This document shows, piece by piece, positions 42,982 to 55,165 of a stretch of 64,000 nt of DNA. The stretch is from assembly GCA_021029095.1 (NCBI GenBank), contig JAJOHG010000074.1:1-64000 (forward strand), in the 5' to 3' direction. Positions within the stretch are counted from its first letter, which is position 1; every line of letters starts with the position of its first letter. This DNA is from Phellopilus nigrolimitatus (lineage: Eukaryota > Basidiomycota > Agaricomycetes > Hymenochaetales > Hymenochaetaceae). The notes below the pieces were generated by a model. It made no database searches. It was given only the letters and a program-made list of their open reading frames with translations, and was not told the DNA's origin. A program made the position numbers and the translations under genes.

Positions 42982-45900
42982 GCTGTTGTACACGTATATT
43001 TCTTCACGTGTAGTTAAATAGGTGTATATAGTGATGTATTGACCCGGGTCAAAACCTTTTCAGTCATAACGGAATAAAAATAAATTCATGATCCAGAAGC
43101 TTACCACTTATGCAGGTTCATATAATCACATAAATACTTACATATATAGGTAGATTTAATAAGTTATGGACCGACCTCGCGGATAGTACACCGCGTAAGT
43201 TCGACGTTGCGCGCGCACAACGCCGAAGTTTCAATATATGGTTTCTCATCCATGCCGACTTTTTGTGTTGACTCTTGCGGCGAAGGTGGGTGAGGTCGGG
43301 AGAGTTGCTGGGCGCAAGGTCGACACAGAAGGCAGCGGGTCCGGGAAAAGAATCTCATAGCATGACTACTTGTAGGGACAGCGGGCATTGCGTTGTAGAC
43401 TGATCCTTCGACATTGGGGAAATTGCGTGCTACGAGTCGAAGCGTCTTGCCAGCATCATTAACGGAAGTGAAGAGAAGTGAATCCAATATACCCTCCATG
43501 TTCATCCGCCTCCTCTCCGGCGAGCTCATCACCGCCCGACCCTTCCCTTCTTCCCTTCCTCTCACACAAATACCCATGTCCTTTCCCTCTGCCGCTCATA
43601 ATGCTCGCACTCGTCACGCTCGTCCCTTTTCCATCTTCGCTCGTTTTCTCGGTCAGGCGATGCCATGTTCCGCCTCTCCCTTAACACCACCTCCTCACGC
43701 ATGCTTATCAACACACACGCCCTGCTGCGATCACTGAAGCTGGTCTCACTGCCGCTGCATCTCATTGGTGCTGAAGCCAACGGCCCCGCCACGCTCGACG
43801 CGGTAAACATGCGCTAACGGCAGGACACAGAAGGACATCGGGGACAAGCAGCTTGCCTTCCACACCGCATATAACGACCAAGTTGACGCCGGAACTGGTG
43901 AGCGCACGTGCACGCGGCGTCGCTGGCTGTTGTGATGACTGATTTGGTCGACGGTGAAGTTGCGAAGCCGAGATGACGAGGCCGAACGCGGGCGCGAAGC
44001 TGCTCGCGTTGCTCTTCGTACGCGGTGCTGGATCTGTGAATGGCGATGACGGAGTGCGCGCGCGAACGGTGACTACTTCGCGTAGAGTTCGGGCGCGTTT
44101 TGAGTGTGTATTGGCGCATCAGACGCACGCACGAGCGGGCGATGAATTGTCGCCATGCCGCATCTTCCGACAGATCTGATTTGGCGCAGATCGAGGGCCG
44201 ACGACGATGCCCGCAGGGGCGCTGGAAGACGAGCTATCCCCGTTGTTGCAGACCAACTTGCTTCAGCAGAACGGGTCGACCATCTCCAGCTCCTCGAGCT
44301 TCGCCTCCTTCGGCTGGCCACTATTCGCATGAGCTTCTCTCTCCACCTCGACCGCGCCCGTAAGGCCCCACGCCGGCCTGCGCCCCTTTTCCTTCTTCAC
44401 ATCCTCCTCCCATAAACTCCGTACCATTTCTCCTGCTCGCCGTCTGCCAAACACCGGCGGAAGATAGTCTGTAACCACTCTGCGGCCATGAGCATGCCGC
44501 CACCGAAAAGCGGGCTCACATAAGCGGCATCCACTGTCGTAGGCGCCAACGTAGGTGCGGATGAGCAATGCGGATGCAGGGGTGGCGGGACAAGTGGCGG
44601 GTAAGCGGGGTCCGTGTACAGAGTCGATAAGCCGTTGGTGCCTTCGCAGGTGAGCATATCCCGGATGAGCGGTGAGATCGAAGTGAGATAAGTAGTGACT
44701 GTCGTGCTGAGTTTGAATTCCGCTGAAAAGTTCTGCGGAGGGCAAAGCTGAAGCTATAAAGAAAGGAAAACAAAGCGGGCTTACCTTGGCTGACCTACAT
44801 CCAGAAGCGATGCCAACTCCGTGTACAGTATCCCACGCTGCGACCGTCCCTTGGCCTTGCGCCAGTCATTTACTGCATTCCCCAACCACAGCAATGAGCT
44901 CGCCGACTACTGGTCCCCGCAAGCGATATCTCTTCCTCACTGACGAGCAGTTTGAGAGAACAAAAAGCGTTGCAGACCTGGATGAGGATATTAGTAAAAT
45001 AACGTAGAATGGAAAAAAGAAAGACAACGAAATGCACCTTACGCCTCCACTTTGCACTTTGGTGCAATCCCCTAAAGGATATCGTTGACGAATGAGTTGA
45101 GAATCACCATTGCCTTGTAAGAGATACCGGTTTCGAGGGCAGACGAGGCCCTGTCAGCTCAGCCTGTCAAATAACGAAAGCTGAAGAAAAGCGCACCTTT
45201 CTAGATGTAAGACGTGTATGCCCCTTTTCCTGCGGATGCATTCTTGGACGTCCTGGCAGCGACGGATTTTGCGGGCACTCAGAAAAGGGATCCAGCAGGG
45301 AAAGCAGACTTGAGTGTCAGTTCGAGTGAGTCTGGCGTTGATTCGCAAGTGGGAAATCCGATTTGCAAAATGGCGGGATGACCAGACAGAGTGGAGAACG
45401 ACAAGGGAATGGTGGCCGCAAACTTCGAGCCCGCAAATACGTAGTAGTAGTGATGGTCGGACGGAGTTTGAATTCTACTGAAAGCATTACACTTTCGCCG
45501 GGAAAGCTGCAACACCTTTTATGGACGCATTTCTTGACATCTCGCTACGAAATCTATTTTGCCATGCAGGGCACAGCCCAAGATGTCTATAAATGTAGCT
45601 TTCACTATACCCTTCGGTTTTGCTAACCCACGTTACAATTCGACAAATACAAGCAAATAAAGAAAAGTAACAATATATGCCGATCTTAATTACTTATTTT
45701 GGTCCGCTTGACTAATTATGTAACAAGCGCTGCTGCCGCACTCGCTCACGCTGGTACACTGAGGCCTTTGCAACACAGGCAGCGCGACCTACTTTTGATT
45801 CTGCTGCATTGTCACGTAGCGCAATAGCAAGTCCCAGTTCGGCGCTTTGGTCCCGCTTGTCCGCGAATGTACAACTGTATTCCAAGGTGGACCGCATCAC

Positions 45901-46898
45901 GGAAGTCAGAAGGAACAAATTTCGACCCTCTTCCCGGGTGTGCAGAGCAGAACATGGTAAGAATCTATTTGACCTGAGACTGCTCGGTATTTAAGCTTCT
46001 AAATTTCAAAGATGGTGACAGACGACATCGACATGAAAACGCAAATTGAAAAGGTGCCGGATGAGACCGGAAATACCGGAAATCGTGCGCAAAGATGTAT
46101 GTGGACAACTTACTAAAGTGTGTTCATGCCAATGCACATCTATCGTTCTCATGTAAAATTCAGACAATATTCAATGAAGTCCTTTCACATTTTGGTGTTT
46201 GTTCGTGATACCCGCTTTTGAATGAATCTGCATAGTAAGCACATTTATCAGACTGAGATCAATGTAAGACCATGAAAGTATGAGAGCACAGCGACCAATT
46301 ACAAAAGAATCCATCAATTAGAGCGAAAGCAAGACCTGACTCTTCGCATCAGCCCCACTGGGCTCATGATTTTCCAATGGCGTTTGGATATGGCGCAAAG
46401 CGTCTTCTCCTGTTCACGTCACCCCGAGAGGAAAATAATCTATTCGCGGCTGCTCGAGCGCCTCTTGCGAGGGATGAAGACGACACGACAACAGCATTCC
46501 TTGAGGTTGTGGATGAAGTGAAGTCGATGCGCGCATGCTTCCCTGCTGTTTGGGTAGCTGCTTGCTTTTCTTTCTCTTATTCTGCTGTTTAGCTATACAA
46601 TAATAGTGCTCAAGACAGCAAGTTCCGCCAAGTTTCTGAACACAGCGCATCCCCATCATCGACGGCATTTCATGATATGTTGTTTTCTTTTCTTGTTTAC
46701 TCTACGCTGTTCAGAATTTCTTTTATGCAATTGAGTACCTTCATCATCGAGGTAAATGGCGCGAACACATCATGACATTGGTGAAGCAAAGTATCGGAGT
46801 ATTTTACAGACAGTTTCAACTACATATTCGTACATCTTGCCGCTGATAGCACAATAAGATCTGAGTACCTCGTTTCTCTCGGACACTGCAACCGGCAC
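42982..46898. other. Degraded region with unrecognised minus-strand coding traces
   Basis: On the minus strand near 44400-44660 a frame reads LSTLYTDPAYPPLVPPP...SPLFGGGMLMAAEWLQTIF and continues in another frame as EEDVKKEKGRRPAWGL...EAKLEELEMVDPF (44263-44400), which looks like a frameshifted conserved protein that I do not recognise. A further minus-strand frame at 43164-43577 (MNMEGILDSLLFTSVNDAGK) is also unassigned. The remainder (45000-46898) shows nothing credible. Confidence 0.35.
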
Positions 46899-48307
46899 TC
46901 AATGTTGGCTCTGATGGCCATCGACTACCTCGACTTCAACCCTCTTGCTGACCGAGGTTAGCGTAGACGAATGCGCAAAATAAAGGTCAACGTCATGAAC
47001 CCCTAAATCCCGAGTGATGAATGTAAAAATGACTGCACGTCCAGCCTCTCCATCCATATCTTCGATGCTATATTTGCTCAGTAGCAGACCGTCTCCGTGA
47101 ACATCAGCGCTTGCTGCGGCAACGGAACTGTCCAGGCAGCACCGGACAGTGAACTGGGCACCTATGCCGTCTACCACATTGGTGGCGCCATTTTGACTGC
47201 AGCCAGGGATCTCGAAGGAATGGTTTACGACTGTGGGCACGTGAAGAGAGAAAGGCTCATGCGAGGTTGTGTGTGTAAGAAGCCTACGTGCTAACGGCTC
47301 TAGAGCGGCACTCGAGGACGCACCGCGCATATCAACGACAACATTTCCTGAGACAATGACAATGCGACCTGCAGGGATGTGATCAGCATACTGGAGGGAT
47401 TTCTCTCCATATTCACTGAGGGTTCCTTGGATCCAAAGGTCGTCAGGATCACGGTCCGTGCTCATGATGATGGAGGCAAGGCAATCACAGGCTGCCATCG
47501 CAGAGCGCTCAGGGTTCAAGTCCCCATTTTCGCTCAGATGTGTTTCTACTCTGACGTCCACCCTCAGCTTGGTCGTGTCCTCCTCATTGGCGCCCGATAA
47601 CAGCCATAATGCCTGTGCTGTCGCGTTTCCGACGCTGACATGGCCGAAAGCCACTTCGCAGCGGCTGCCAAGTACAGTATTGATCCATTCCGGAACGTGC
47701 GCCCATTGTATCTGTGAAATAATATTGGGATTACTGATAGCAGACGATCGGAGCAGGTTCAAAACGCATTCGCGGAATCTGGCAGGGGCCAATTCCAGTA
47801 TCGCAGTAGGTCTCCAGAATTGCCCGTCAGTGCCCGTCACTCCGTCACCCTCCATAATATTGTCCACTGTGCCAGGCGATGTTCCGGTGACTTCATATAA
47901 CCTGGTATTCCGGTCTATTGCTTCATGCAAGTACTGTTCAGCTAGCTTATTACCAATACTGGGGCCGGCAGTGCCATCAAAAATGTGATCGTTAGTCGTA
48001 CTGAAGGGTTTTGATTGACCAATGTACACATGGCAATAGAAGGATGTTCTCCCACGCATATCCTTGTCGACTACGCGAAGAGTTGCATCGGTCCCATGGA
48101 ATGGGTTGTTGCAGAGTTGAAGTTGTCCGCTTGTATCAACAATACCAATGAGATACATTTCATTGATGTACCCGAAAGGCTGCTGAACTAGCCAACTTGT
48201 CTTGGCATGCGGTGGACCAAAACTGCATAGCAGCTCAAGCATGGCTGCTTGGTCCATGCAGTTGACATGACGGTACAGACTTCCAAAAGTGCCCGACTCA
48301 TCCGCAG
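46899..48307 (-). CDS. C-terminal part of a host gene interrupted by Gypsy-3
   Basis: Open from the Gypsy-3 junction (TSD 48308-48312) to the stop at 46899, about 470 codons. The first Met in the frame (48257) is internal: the frame is open upstream to the insertion site and agrees with the exon ending at 55530. Contents: a region with PFGYINEMYLIGIVDTSGQ, FYCHVYIGQSKPFSTTNDHI and a C-terminal beta-rich segment. I do not recognise the family. No signal peptide or membrane segment is obvious. The remaining 5' exons lie at 55530-59088. Confidence 0.6.
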
Positions 48308-48312
48308 CTTGG

Positions 48313-48675
48313 TGTCAGCGACTGACTAGAACCAACTGTTCACGCCACGTCACACAACAATCAGAGAGGTAAGGGAGATGTATTGCAACGCACACTAGCC
48401 AGGAGTATTGACTAGGTCGAAACTGGGGTCTAAGTACAGATATCTAGTCTACTTATATACCCAAACTTAGTGCGCACAGACCAAGCAGTACACTACCTAA
48501 TATGGCTACTCTAGTGGAGCGGGCGGGGCTTAATGATGTCATCGTCAATGATGTCATTATGATGTCATGGTCTAGCCTTATGACATAAGCTTATCTAATG
48601 TCCGCTATTGTCCGTATTATCTAAGTGGCCATGATTTGTAAGGAAATAAGAAAATGAAAATGATCGTTCATGACA
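48313..48675 (-). repeat. Gypsy-3 3' LTR
   Basis: 363 bp on the minus strand, bounded by the CTTGG duplication on the left and the polypurine tract (CCCCCTCCTT on the plus strand) on the right. Confidence 0.95.
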
Positions 48676-48719
48676 TTACCCCCTCCTTAGGGCGAACGTC
48701 CTCGTTCGACATGGATTTT

Positions 48720-51700
48720 CTAAGGGATAGACGTGAGGCGATGTGGTTTTTGCCGGAGGTGACGTGGGATATAGACGGGGATGTTGTCGTCGATGATTGT
48801 GGTAAAGCGTATGGAAGCGAAGTCAAGTGCACTAATACCTCTTGGCGCACCGGGGTTTTCCTTGTAGAACTCTTCGATCAGTTCTTGGGAGTTTTCCAGG
48901 TCTTCAGTGGCTTGCCACGTACGCTCAGACACCGGGTAACCTTTCCAATGAACTAGGAATTTGAGTTTCCCTCGGACTTTCTTCGCATCTACAATCTTTT
49001 CAACCTCGTACTCTTCTCCTTTGTCACTGAGAACAGGGGGGGGTGGCGGCGGCTGTTGCTGTGATGGGTATCTCGGGTCTTTGTAGGGTGACAATAATAC
49101 TTCGTTGAAGACTGGATGTATTTTCTTCCATGTCCTTGGAAGCTTAAGTTTGTACGCCGATTTCCCAATCTTCTTTTCTACCTCGAAAGGGCCATAGCGT
49201 TTGTTGTCGAACTTTTTCATAGGGCGATCTGTTTTGATATTCGATGCTTCCAGTAGGACTTTGCTTCCTGGGGTGTATTCAATAGATTCACCCTTAGTTC
49301 GATCGTAAAACCGCTTCATGGTTTCTGCCGCTTTCTGTAGTGCCGATGCCGTCTCCTCCCTAATCCGCTTCATCCGATCAACAAATTGTCCAGCCGACTC
49401 GTTCATGGGCTCGCGTCTGGGGTTAGTCCCTTTGAAAGGGTGCCTCCCATAATTGACAAAGAATGGCGATGAGCCTGTAGAACTTTGTTCTTTGTCATTG
49501 TACGCAAATTCTGCCATAGCGAGCCATTCCGCCCAGTCTGTCTGATGGTAGTTGATAAAGATCCGGAGATATTGTTCGATCTCCTGATTTATACGTTCTG
49601 TTTGTCCATCAGTCTGGGGGTGATAAGCCGTCGACGGATTCCCTTCAATCCCAAGTAGCCGGTATAATTCTTTCATAAAGCGCGCTTCGAACTGAGTGCC
49701 GCGGTCATGAATGAATTTCCGAGGGATGCCATGTAGCCGAAAGACATTATTGCGATAGAGTTTGGCCATGCCTTCTGATGTTAATGTGATAGAAGTCGGG
49801 ACAGCGTGTATCTGTTTGCTGAACCGATCTACAAATACACAGATGGCATTGTGACCGTTCGACTCAGGAACCTCGCCAATCAGATCCACTGTAACAATTT
49901 CCCATGGTTCTTTTGGGATTTCATTAGGTTGGAGTGGAGCATGGGGGCGCGTTCGTCGTGGCTTCGTCCTTTGGCATGTGTCACATCCTTCTACATAGCA
50001 CCTGACATCGCGCTGAACACCAGGCCACCAGTAATTGCGGGTAATCAATTCATGTGTTTTGTACCGCCCTGGGTGTCCTGCTATCGCACTGTCATGATGT
50101 GCCCTGATAATGTCTTCACGCAGTTTAGAATCTTTCGGGACGTAGATTCTTTCCTGCCACGTGATTAGACCATCGCCGTACTCTTCCCAAAGTTTAGCTC
50201 CCGCCGCTAGTGCTTTTACTACCGCCTTGTCTTTATTATTGCGCACCCATTTTATTCTCTGAATGAAGTCCTCGTCTAGTGACTCGAACGAGATTTCTTT
50301 CAAAAATAATTCGGGTTTTAATAAAGTGACATTGCTGTTATCATCCTCCCCCGTCTTATGTCCTGCTCGTCTCGAGAGGAGGTCAGCTTTTGTCATCAAG
50401 GCGCCAGGCTTGTGGTGCAGTACGAAGTCATATTCCGCTAATTCTGTTACCCATCGCGCTTGTCGCCGGTTAAGCTTCTGGGGCTTTCTGAAATACTGGA
50501 GGTTTTGGTGATCTGACCAGATTTCAAATGGTTCTTTAGCCCCGAGAAGGTATTGTCGCCAATCATCAAGTGAAGACATAATCGCGAGCATCTCTTTGTC
50601 ATAGATCTCGTAGTTTCGTTCGGCTTCACTGAGTGATTGTGACCGGTAAGCGATCGGTCGCCATTTTCCGTCAATGTACTGTGACAGTATGGCACCATTA
50701 GCAAAATCCGAAGAGTCTGCTTCCACGCGGAATTGTCCATCATCAACAGGGAGCGCGAGCACTGGTTCTTGGCAGATACTTTCTTTGAGACGTTCAAAGG
50801 CAAGATCCTGTGCTGCTTCCCATTTCCATTCTGTGTTGCCCGTCAATGATGTGAGTGGTTTCGCATGGGCGCTGAACCCTAGAATGAAGCGCCGGTAGAA
50901 ATTGCAGAAGCCTAAGAACGACTGAAGTTCTTTTTTCTTTGTGGGCTTCGGCCAATCTCGTACAGCAGCTACTTTTGCTGGGTCCATCCTCAGCTTCCCT
51001 TCACCGACAATGAGCCCTAGATAGTCGATTGTGGTCTTTTCAAAACTACACTTCTCGGGTTTGAGGTACAGTTTGTTCGCTCGGAGTATCTCTAAGACGC
51101 GATGGACCAGTTTCCGATGATGATCAAGGTCATCTGTGAAGATCAAGATATCATCAAGATACACTATGACATGTCCGTCGTCGATCAGATCTTTCAGGAT
51201 TTCGTTCATAAACCCTTGAAAGGTAGCCGGTGAATTTGTTAATCCGAAGAACATTACTGTCGGCTCAAAGAGACCACGATTCGTCCTAAACGCTGCCTTC
51301 CACTCATCGCCTTCCTTAATCCGGATGTTATTAAACCCCCAACGGACATCAAGCTTTGTGAAGTGTCGTGCCTGTTTCAGTTTATCGACTAGCTCCTGTA
51401 TCAAGGGTAACGGGTATCGATTCTTCACCGTCATCTCATTGAGTTTGCGATAATCTTGTACAGGGCGAAGCTTTCCGTCTTTCTTTTTAATGAAGAAGAA
51501 TGGGGATGCCATCGGTGACTTTGATGGACGTATCCGGCCTGTACGGAGGTTCTCCTCAAGGAATTCATCTAAGGCCTTCTGTTCACCCTGATTTAGGGGG
51601 TAAACCTTGCAATCGACTGGAGCGAAGCCCGGGGTGAGTTCTATAGCGTGATCCCACGGGCGTCGTTCTGGTAGCTGGTCAAAATCAGATTGATCGAAGA

Positions 51701-52772
51701 CATCTTTGAACTCGGTCACATAATCTGGGGTTGAGTTCACAAGTGTCTCGGTCGAATCTGACCATCGCCTCATTTTTTGAGCATGTGAGGAGACGTATTG
51801 GTCCCAGTCGAATGCGAAGAGCCTTTCTCCTTCCTCCATAACTAGTTCAGGTTCCTGGTCATCATCAGGGTCGGCATCAATGTCCAAGAGGTCGGCTATA
51901 TATCCACATGCATCTGGGCATCTATCAAATGTGATTGTTGATTTCTGCCAATCGATGCTCGGGTTGTGGAGTTTTAGCCACTCGTGCCCTATGAACAATT
52001 CTGTCTTCCCCAAATCTGTGACTGCGAAGGTGATGCGTTCCGCATGATCTCGGATTATCATTCGCATCTCCACCGTCTCTGTGATCGATCCTCCCTTGTT
52101 CAGGGTGCCATCGGCATTATAGACTGGGATTGGAATTGGTGTGTTTTGGGTCCGAATTCCATTCTTTTGTACGAAGGATCGATCAATACATGAGCCAGTG
52201 CAGCCACTGTCAAGTAGGGCTTCGACATTAAACCATGAACCAGTGTCCGTTGCCTGCAGGGAAACCGCGACGTTCAACTGCTGTCCGCGGGATCCCCTGA
52301 TAAACCTTTTAGGGCCCCTCAGCCCTCTAACCGCTTTCACCGCCTCCTCATCTTCTAGCGCAATGATCTGACGTACAGTCTCTTCATTCGCTTCCTCTTG
52401 CCTCTTCTCATGCATCCACACTCGCAACGTTGTTAGGGCACTTTCGAGTTTGTCATCCTTTAGGCGCCTTACCACCCATGGTGCAGTAAAGGGGATGGCT
52501 CGTGCCTTTGGAGACTCGTTTTTTACGGTTTTGGGTTCGGTTTCATAAATACTATTATTTGAAGAAGAAAGGAAAACATCCGCTGTATCAACAGACGGCG
52601 AGCTATCTACAGTTTCTGTTTTTGCGTTCTCGTTGTTTTTTATTTTTTGTGTGCTTTTTTCGTTTTTTGGAGAAGTAGGAAAACTATTTTTACAACTATC
52701 TACAGTGACCGTGTCCGAAACCGAAACCGAACCTCCCCCAGGAAGTGCCGTAATCACTTCTGGGGTCCCGCA
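48720..52772 (-). CDS. pol: Gypsy-3 Pol polyprotein
   Basis: Same domain order and motifs as the Gypsy-2 Pol (DSGC protease, YLDD reverse transcriptase, RNase H, HHCC/DD35E integrase, chromodomain), uninterrupted. Read by -1 frameshift from gag at the equivalent GGATTTT heptamer. Confidence 0.95.
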   Translation of the reverse strand, partial: CGTPEVITALPGGGSVSVSDTVTVDSCKNSFPTSPKNEKSTQKIKNNENAKTETVDSSPSVDTADVFLSSSNNSIYETEPKTVKNESPKARAIPFTAPWVVRRLKDDKLESALTTLRVWMHEKRQEEANEETVRQIIALEDEEAVKAVRGLRGPKRFIRGSRGQQLNVAVSLQATDTGSWFNVEALLDSGCTGSCIDRSFVQKNGIRTQNTPIPIPVYNADGTLNKGGSITETVEMRMIIRDHAERITFAVTDLGKTELFIGHEWLKLHNPSIDWQKSTITFDRCPDACGYIADLLDIDADPDDDQEPELVMEEGERLFAFDWDQYVSSHAQKMRRWSDSTETLVNSTPDYVTEFKDVFDQSDFDQLPERRPWDHAIELTPGFAPVDCKVYPLNQGEQKALDEFLEENLRTGRIRPSKSPMASPFFFIKKKDGKLRPVQDYRKLNEMTVKNRYPLPLIQELVDKLKQARHFTKLDVRWGFNNIRIKEGDEWKAAFRTNRGLFEPTVMFFGLTNSPATFQGFMNEILKDLIDDGHVIVYLDDILIFTDDLDHHRKLVHRVLEILRANKLYLKPEKCSFEKTTIDYLGLIVGEGKLRMDPAKVAAVRDWPKPTKKKELQSFLGFCNFYRRFILGFSAHAKPLTSLTGNTEWKWEAAQDLAFERLKESICQEPVLALPVDDGQFRVEADSSDFANGAILSQYIDGKWRPIAYRSQSLSEAERNYEIYDKEMLAIMSSLDDWRQYLLGAKEPFEIWSDHQNLQYFRKPQKLNRRQARWVTELAEYDFVLHHKPGALMTKADLLSRRAGHKTGEDDNSNVTLLKPELFLKEISFESLDEDFIQRIKWVRNNKDKAVVKALAAGAKLWEEYGDGLITWQERIYVPKDSKLREDIIRAHHDSAIAGHPGRYKTHELITRNYWWPGVQRDVRCYVEGCDTCQRTKPRRTRPHAPLQPNEIPKEPWEIVTVDLIGEVPESNGHNAICVFVDRFSKQIHAVPTSITLTSEGMAKLYRNNVFRLHGIPRKFIHDRGTQFEARFMKELYRLLGIEGNPSTAYHPQTDGQTERINQEIEQYLRIFINYHQTDWAEWLAMAEFAYNDKEQSSTGSSPFFVNYGRHPFKGTNPRREPMNESAGQFVDRMKRIREETASALQKAAETMKRFYDRTKGESIEYTPGSKVLLEASNIKTDRPMKKFDNKRYGPFEVEKKIGKSAYKLKLPRTWKKIHPVFNEVLLSPYKDPRYPSQQQPPPPPPVLSDKGEEYEVEKIVDAKKVRGKLKFLVHWKGYPVSERTWQATEDLENSQELIEEFYKENPGAPRGISALDFASIRFTTIIDDNIPVYIPRHLRQKPHRLTSIP

Positions 52773-53887
52773 AAATCCGACTCTTTAAGGAGATTAAACT
52801 CCGCTGCCCACGCCTTCTTCTGCTCTGGCGTCATCGCGTACACAAATTGCTTTATGTCTGCAGAACTCTTCAATTCACGCACCTCTACCCCAGTGGACAC
52901 GCTCGTTCCCGTGCCTCCACTGGGTGGCGTGTCAGAAGTTGTAGCGCGCACCTCCGTCTTTTGGCGATTTGGACAAAACTTGCCGATATGACCTGGCAAT
53001 CCGCATTTGTAGCAAACCCCCTTTTGCCTCGCTTCATCAAGATTCATCGGCTGCCCTGTGCCCGTGAAGACGGTCCCTGTACTATCGCGTTTGTAGGTGG
53101 GAGCGGTATTAGGCGTGGTACGAGGGGTCGTTGACTGTTCGGGTTTTCTGGGGACAGGGAGATTCTGTGGCGTCTGTTGGTGGCGTACTTCTTTTAGTCG
53201 ACGCTCAAGGTTATCAAAGCGAATCGCCTTCCGCTTCCACCCGTCATAAGTGGTGGGCAGAGTTTCCGAGCCATAAATCTTTGTGACGATCGACTCGCTG
53301 AGCTGTCGTTCTAAGAGCTCGATGAGGTACTGGTCGTGGTCCTTGCTGTACCCAGCTATTCGGCGGAGGATGTCGAAGTTCTGGAAGTATTCCTCAGCCG
53401 ATGTCGAGCCCTGACGTAGAGACAATAGGTTACGCTGAGCCGTCTGTGCCTCGTTGGCATCATGGAATGAATCCTTGAGCTGTCCGAGGAAACTGTCCCA
53501 GTCGCCAAAATCAGGATAGTCATCTGTTCCGTCGGCGATGGCTTTATCGATAAAGTTCTCCGCCCATTTACTGGCACGTCCCTCCGTCATGAATGAGAGT
53601 GTGAACTCGATTTTTTCATCGTCGGAGGTGAAGTCCTTCTTATTCGCCCAAAGGAACAGTTTGACCTGCCGTATGAACTTCTTGTAGTCCTTTCCCGAAA
53701 AGGGGTCAGGTTTCGCTACATGGGTCTTTTTCTTTTTGGCGTTGAGAAGCCCTTCAATGAAGGGGTCTCTTTCGGGTGATGGCGAATGTGGTCGTGGTTG
53801 GGGCTGATTGCCGGTTGGATCGGTACCTAGGGCGTGCATACTGCCCGCTAGTCCAGAACTCGATCCAGTAGCTGGGTTCCCCGACAT
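52754..53887 (-). CDS. gag: Gypsy-3 Gag
   Basis: 377 codons from the ATG equivalent to that of Gypsy-2, with capsid and zinc-knuckle regions unchanged. The frame stays open upstream through the leader into the 601-bp insertion, where another ATG at 54049 would give a 431-aa product with a 54-residue extension. I prefer the shorter start by comparison with Gypsy-2. Confidence 0.9.
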   Translation of the reverse strand: MSGNPATGSSSGLAGSMHALGTDPTGNQPQPRPHSPSPERDPFIEGLLNAKKKKTHVAKPDPFSGKDYKKFIRQVKLFLWANKKDFTSDDEKIEFTLSFMTEGRASKWAENFIDKAIADGTDDYPDFGDWDSFLGQLKDSFHDANEAQTAQRNLLSLRQGSTSAEEYFQNFDILRRIAGYSKDHDQYLIELLERQLSESIVTKIYGSETLPTTYDGWKRKAIRFDNLERRLKEVRHQQTPQNLPVPRKPEQSTTPRTTPNTAPTYKRDSTGTVFTGTGQPMNLDEARQKGVCYKCGLPGHIGKFCPNRQKTEVRATTSDTPPSGGTGTSVSTGVEVRELKSSADIKQFVYAMTPEQKKAWAAEFNLLKESDFAGPQK

Positions 53888-53976
53888 CGTTTCTGTTTCT
53901 GACGATGATTCGTCAATCAGGGGTGTCGTTGACCTCCTTTCCCAAATGGGATCCAGAGTGGGCTTTTCTTGTGCGC

Positions 53977-54577
53977 TGTACCAGTATCCGACTGGGTACA
54001 GTCCGATTTCGTAACTACACCAGCATGCGGCGGCCCCCGACGTCGGCAAGCGGCTGTCGGCCGAACACGGATCACGAAGCAGCGGCCGAAACGGACATCG
54101 GTCGGAGAATGGATAGACTTATTACGACACACCGCGTGCGGTCGGCCGGCCGGTGGAGTCGGATGAGGGATAGGCGACGGCTAGCAGCTTAGCGGATAGC
54201 GATAAGGAAGATATGCGGCCCGGCCGCCGCCCTATTTAGAGTAGAGTTTCGCATCATGTACGAGAGCGGGGGATCCTGCCCGTTCTTCTTCTATAGAGTT
54301 CATTGCCCACTTCTCTTCTCTCTGTGCGACGTCGATCAGGTTCTAGTCATCGTGAGACATCGCCCTACTTCGTTCTTCTCAGCGCTCCGACAGTCGGCCC
54401 GCCCCGACAGATCGAGTCGGCACCGCGCCCGACGAGGACGCGGCTGTTTCTGATCAGACCCAGTGTTGAGTCCGACTTCGGCTTGTTCCCTCCTGGCTAA
54501 AGCACTGTAGATTCATTGAACGGCGGACGTACGGTCCTTCGACTGTATTCCCGCCCGGCACGAAAGGATCTCGTAAA
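53977..54577. mobile_element. 601-bp insertion in the Gypsy-3 leader (MITE-like)
   Basis: Absent from Gypsy-2, where the flanks are contiguous. Flanked by a 4-bp duplication GCGC (53973-53976 and 54578-54581). Its ends form an imperfect inverted repeat (TGTACCAGTATCC against TTTACGAGATCC). GC-rich left half, no coding capacity. Superfamily not determined. Confidence 0.75.
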
Positions 54578-55165
54578 GCGCGGTAGAAAGTCTATTTACT
54601 AACTACCAGGTGGTCTCTGCTAGGCACGCCGGCCTACTGTATACTCTACTGTATACTACTGAGTTGATTACTCTAGGGATCTGGGGGACTGCCGTACTAG
54701 ACACCCTTCGTTGTATCAGCCAGCGATTGCGTCTTCTGACTAGTACACGCTCTCTCGCTGCCTTAAAACACGACAGTAGAACTGCACGTGCCCAACGGTC
54801 CGGTGATCTAGCCTACAGCCGTGTATCTGTACGTAGTTCTAGCGCTACCGAAGAGCTTAGCCGCGCCAAAATAAACGCAGTAAAGATTCAGCAGGGCAAA
54901 GCGACAGCCGCCTGGGTCGTAGAGGAAACAAAGACCCTGGCAGACGGCTGGTGGGAATATGGGATGTAGCTACTGAAGATCAAAGAGACCTACGCGCAGC
55001 CCTGAGTGATAGAACGGGTCGCAAGGAGATACCTCGCGGTCGGAGTCCGGGTCGTCGAACGCGGCGTGTACGGCGAGTGGACGGAATGTTGAAAAGAGTA
55101 GAGGGGTGAGACGATTTAAGATGTAAGAGGAAGATGTGTGAGGTGGTACGGAAGCTTCGACCTGA

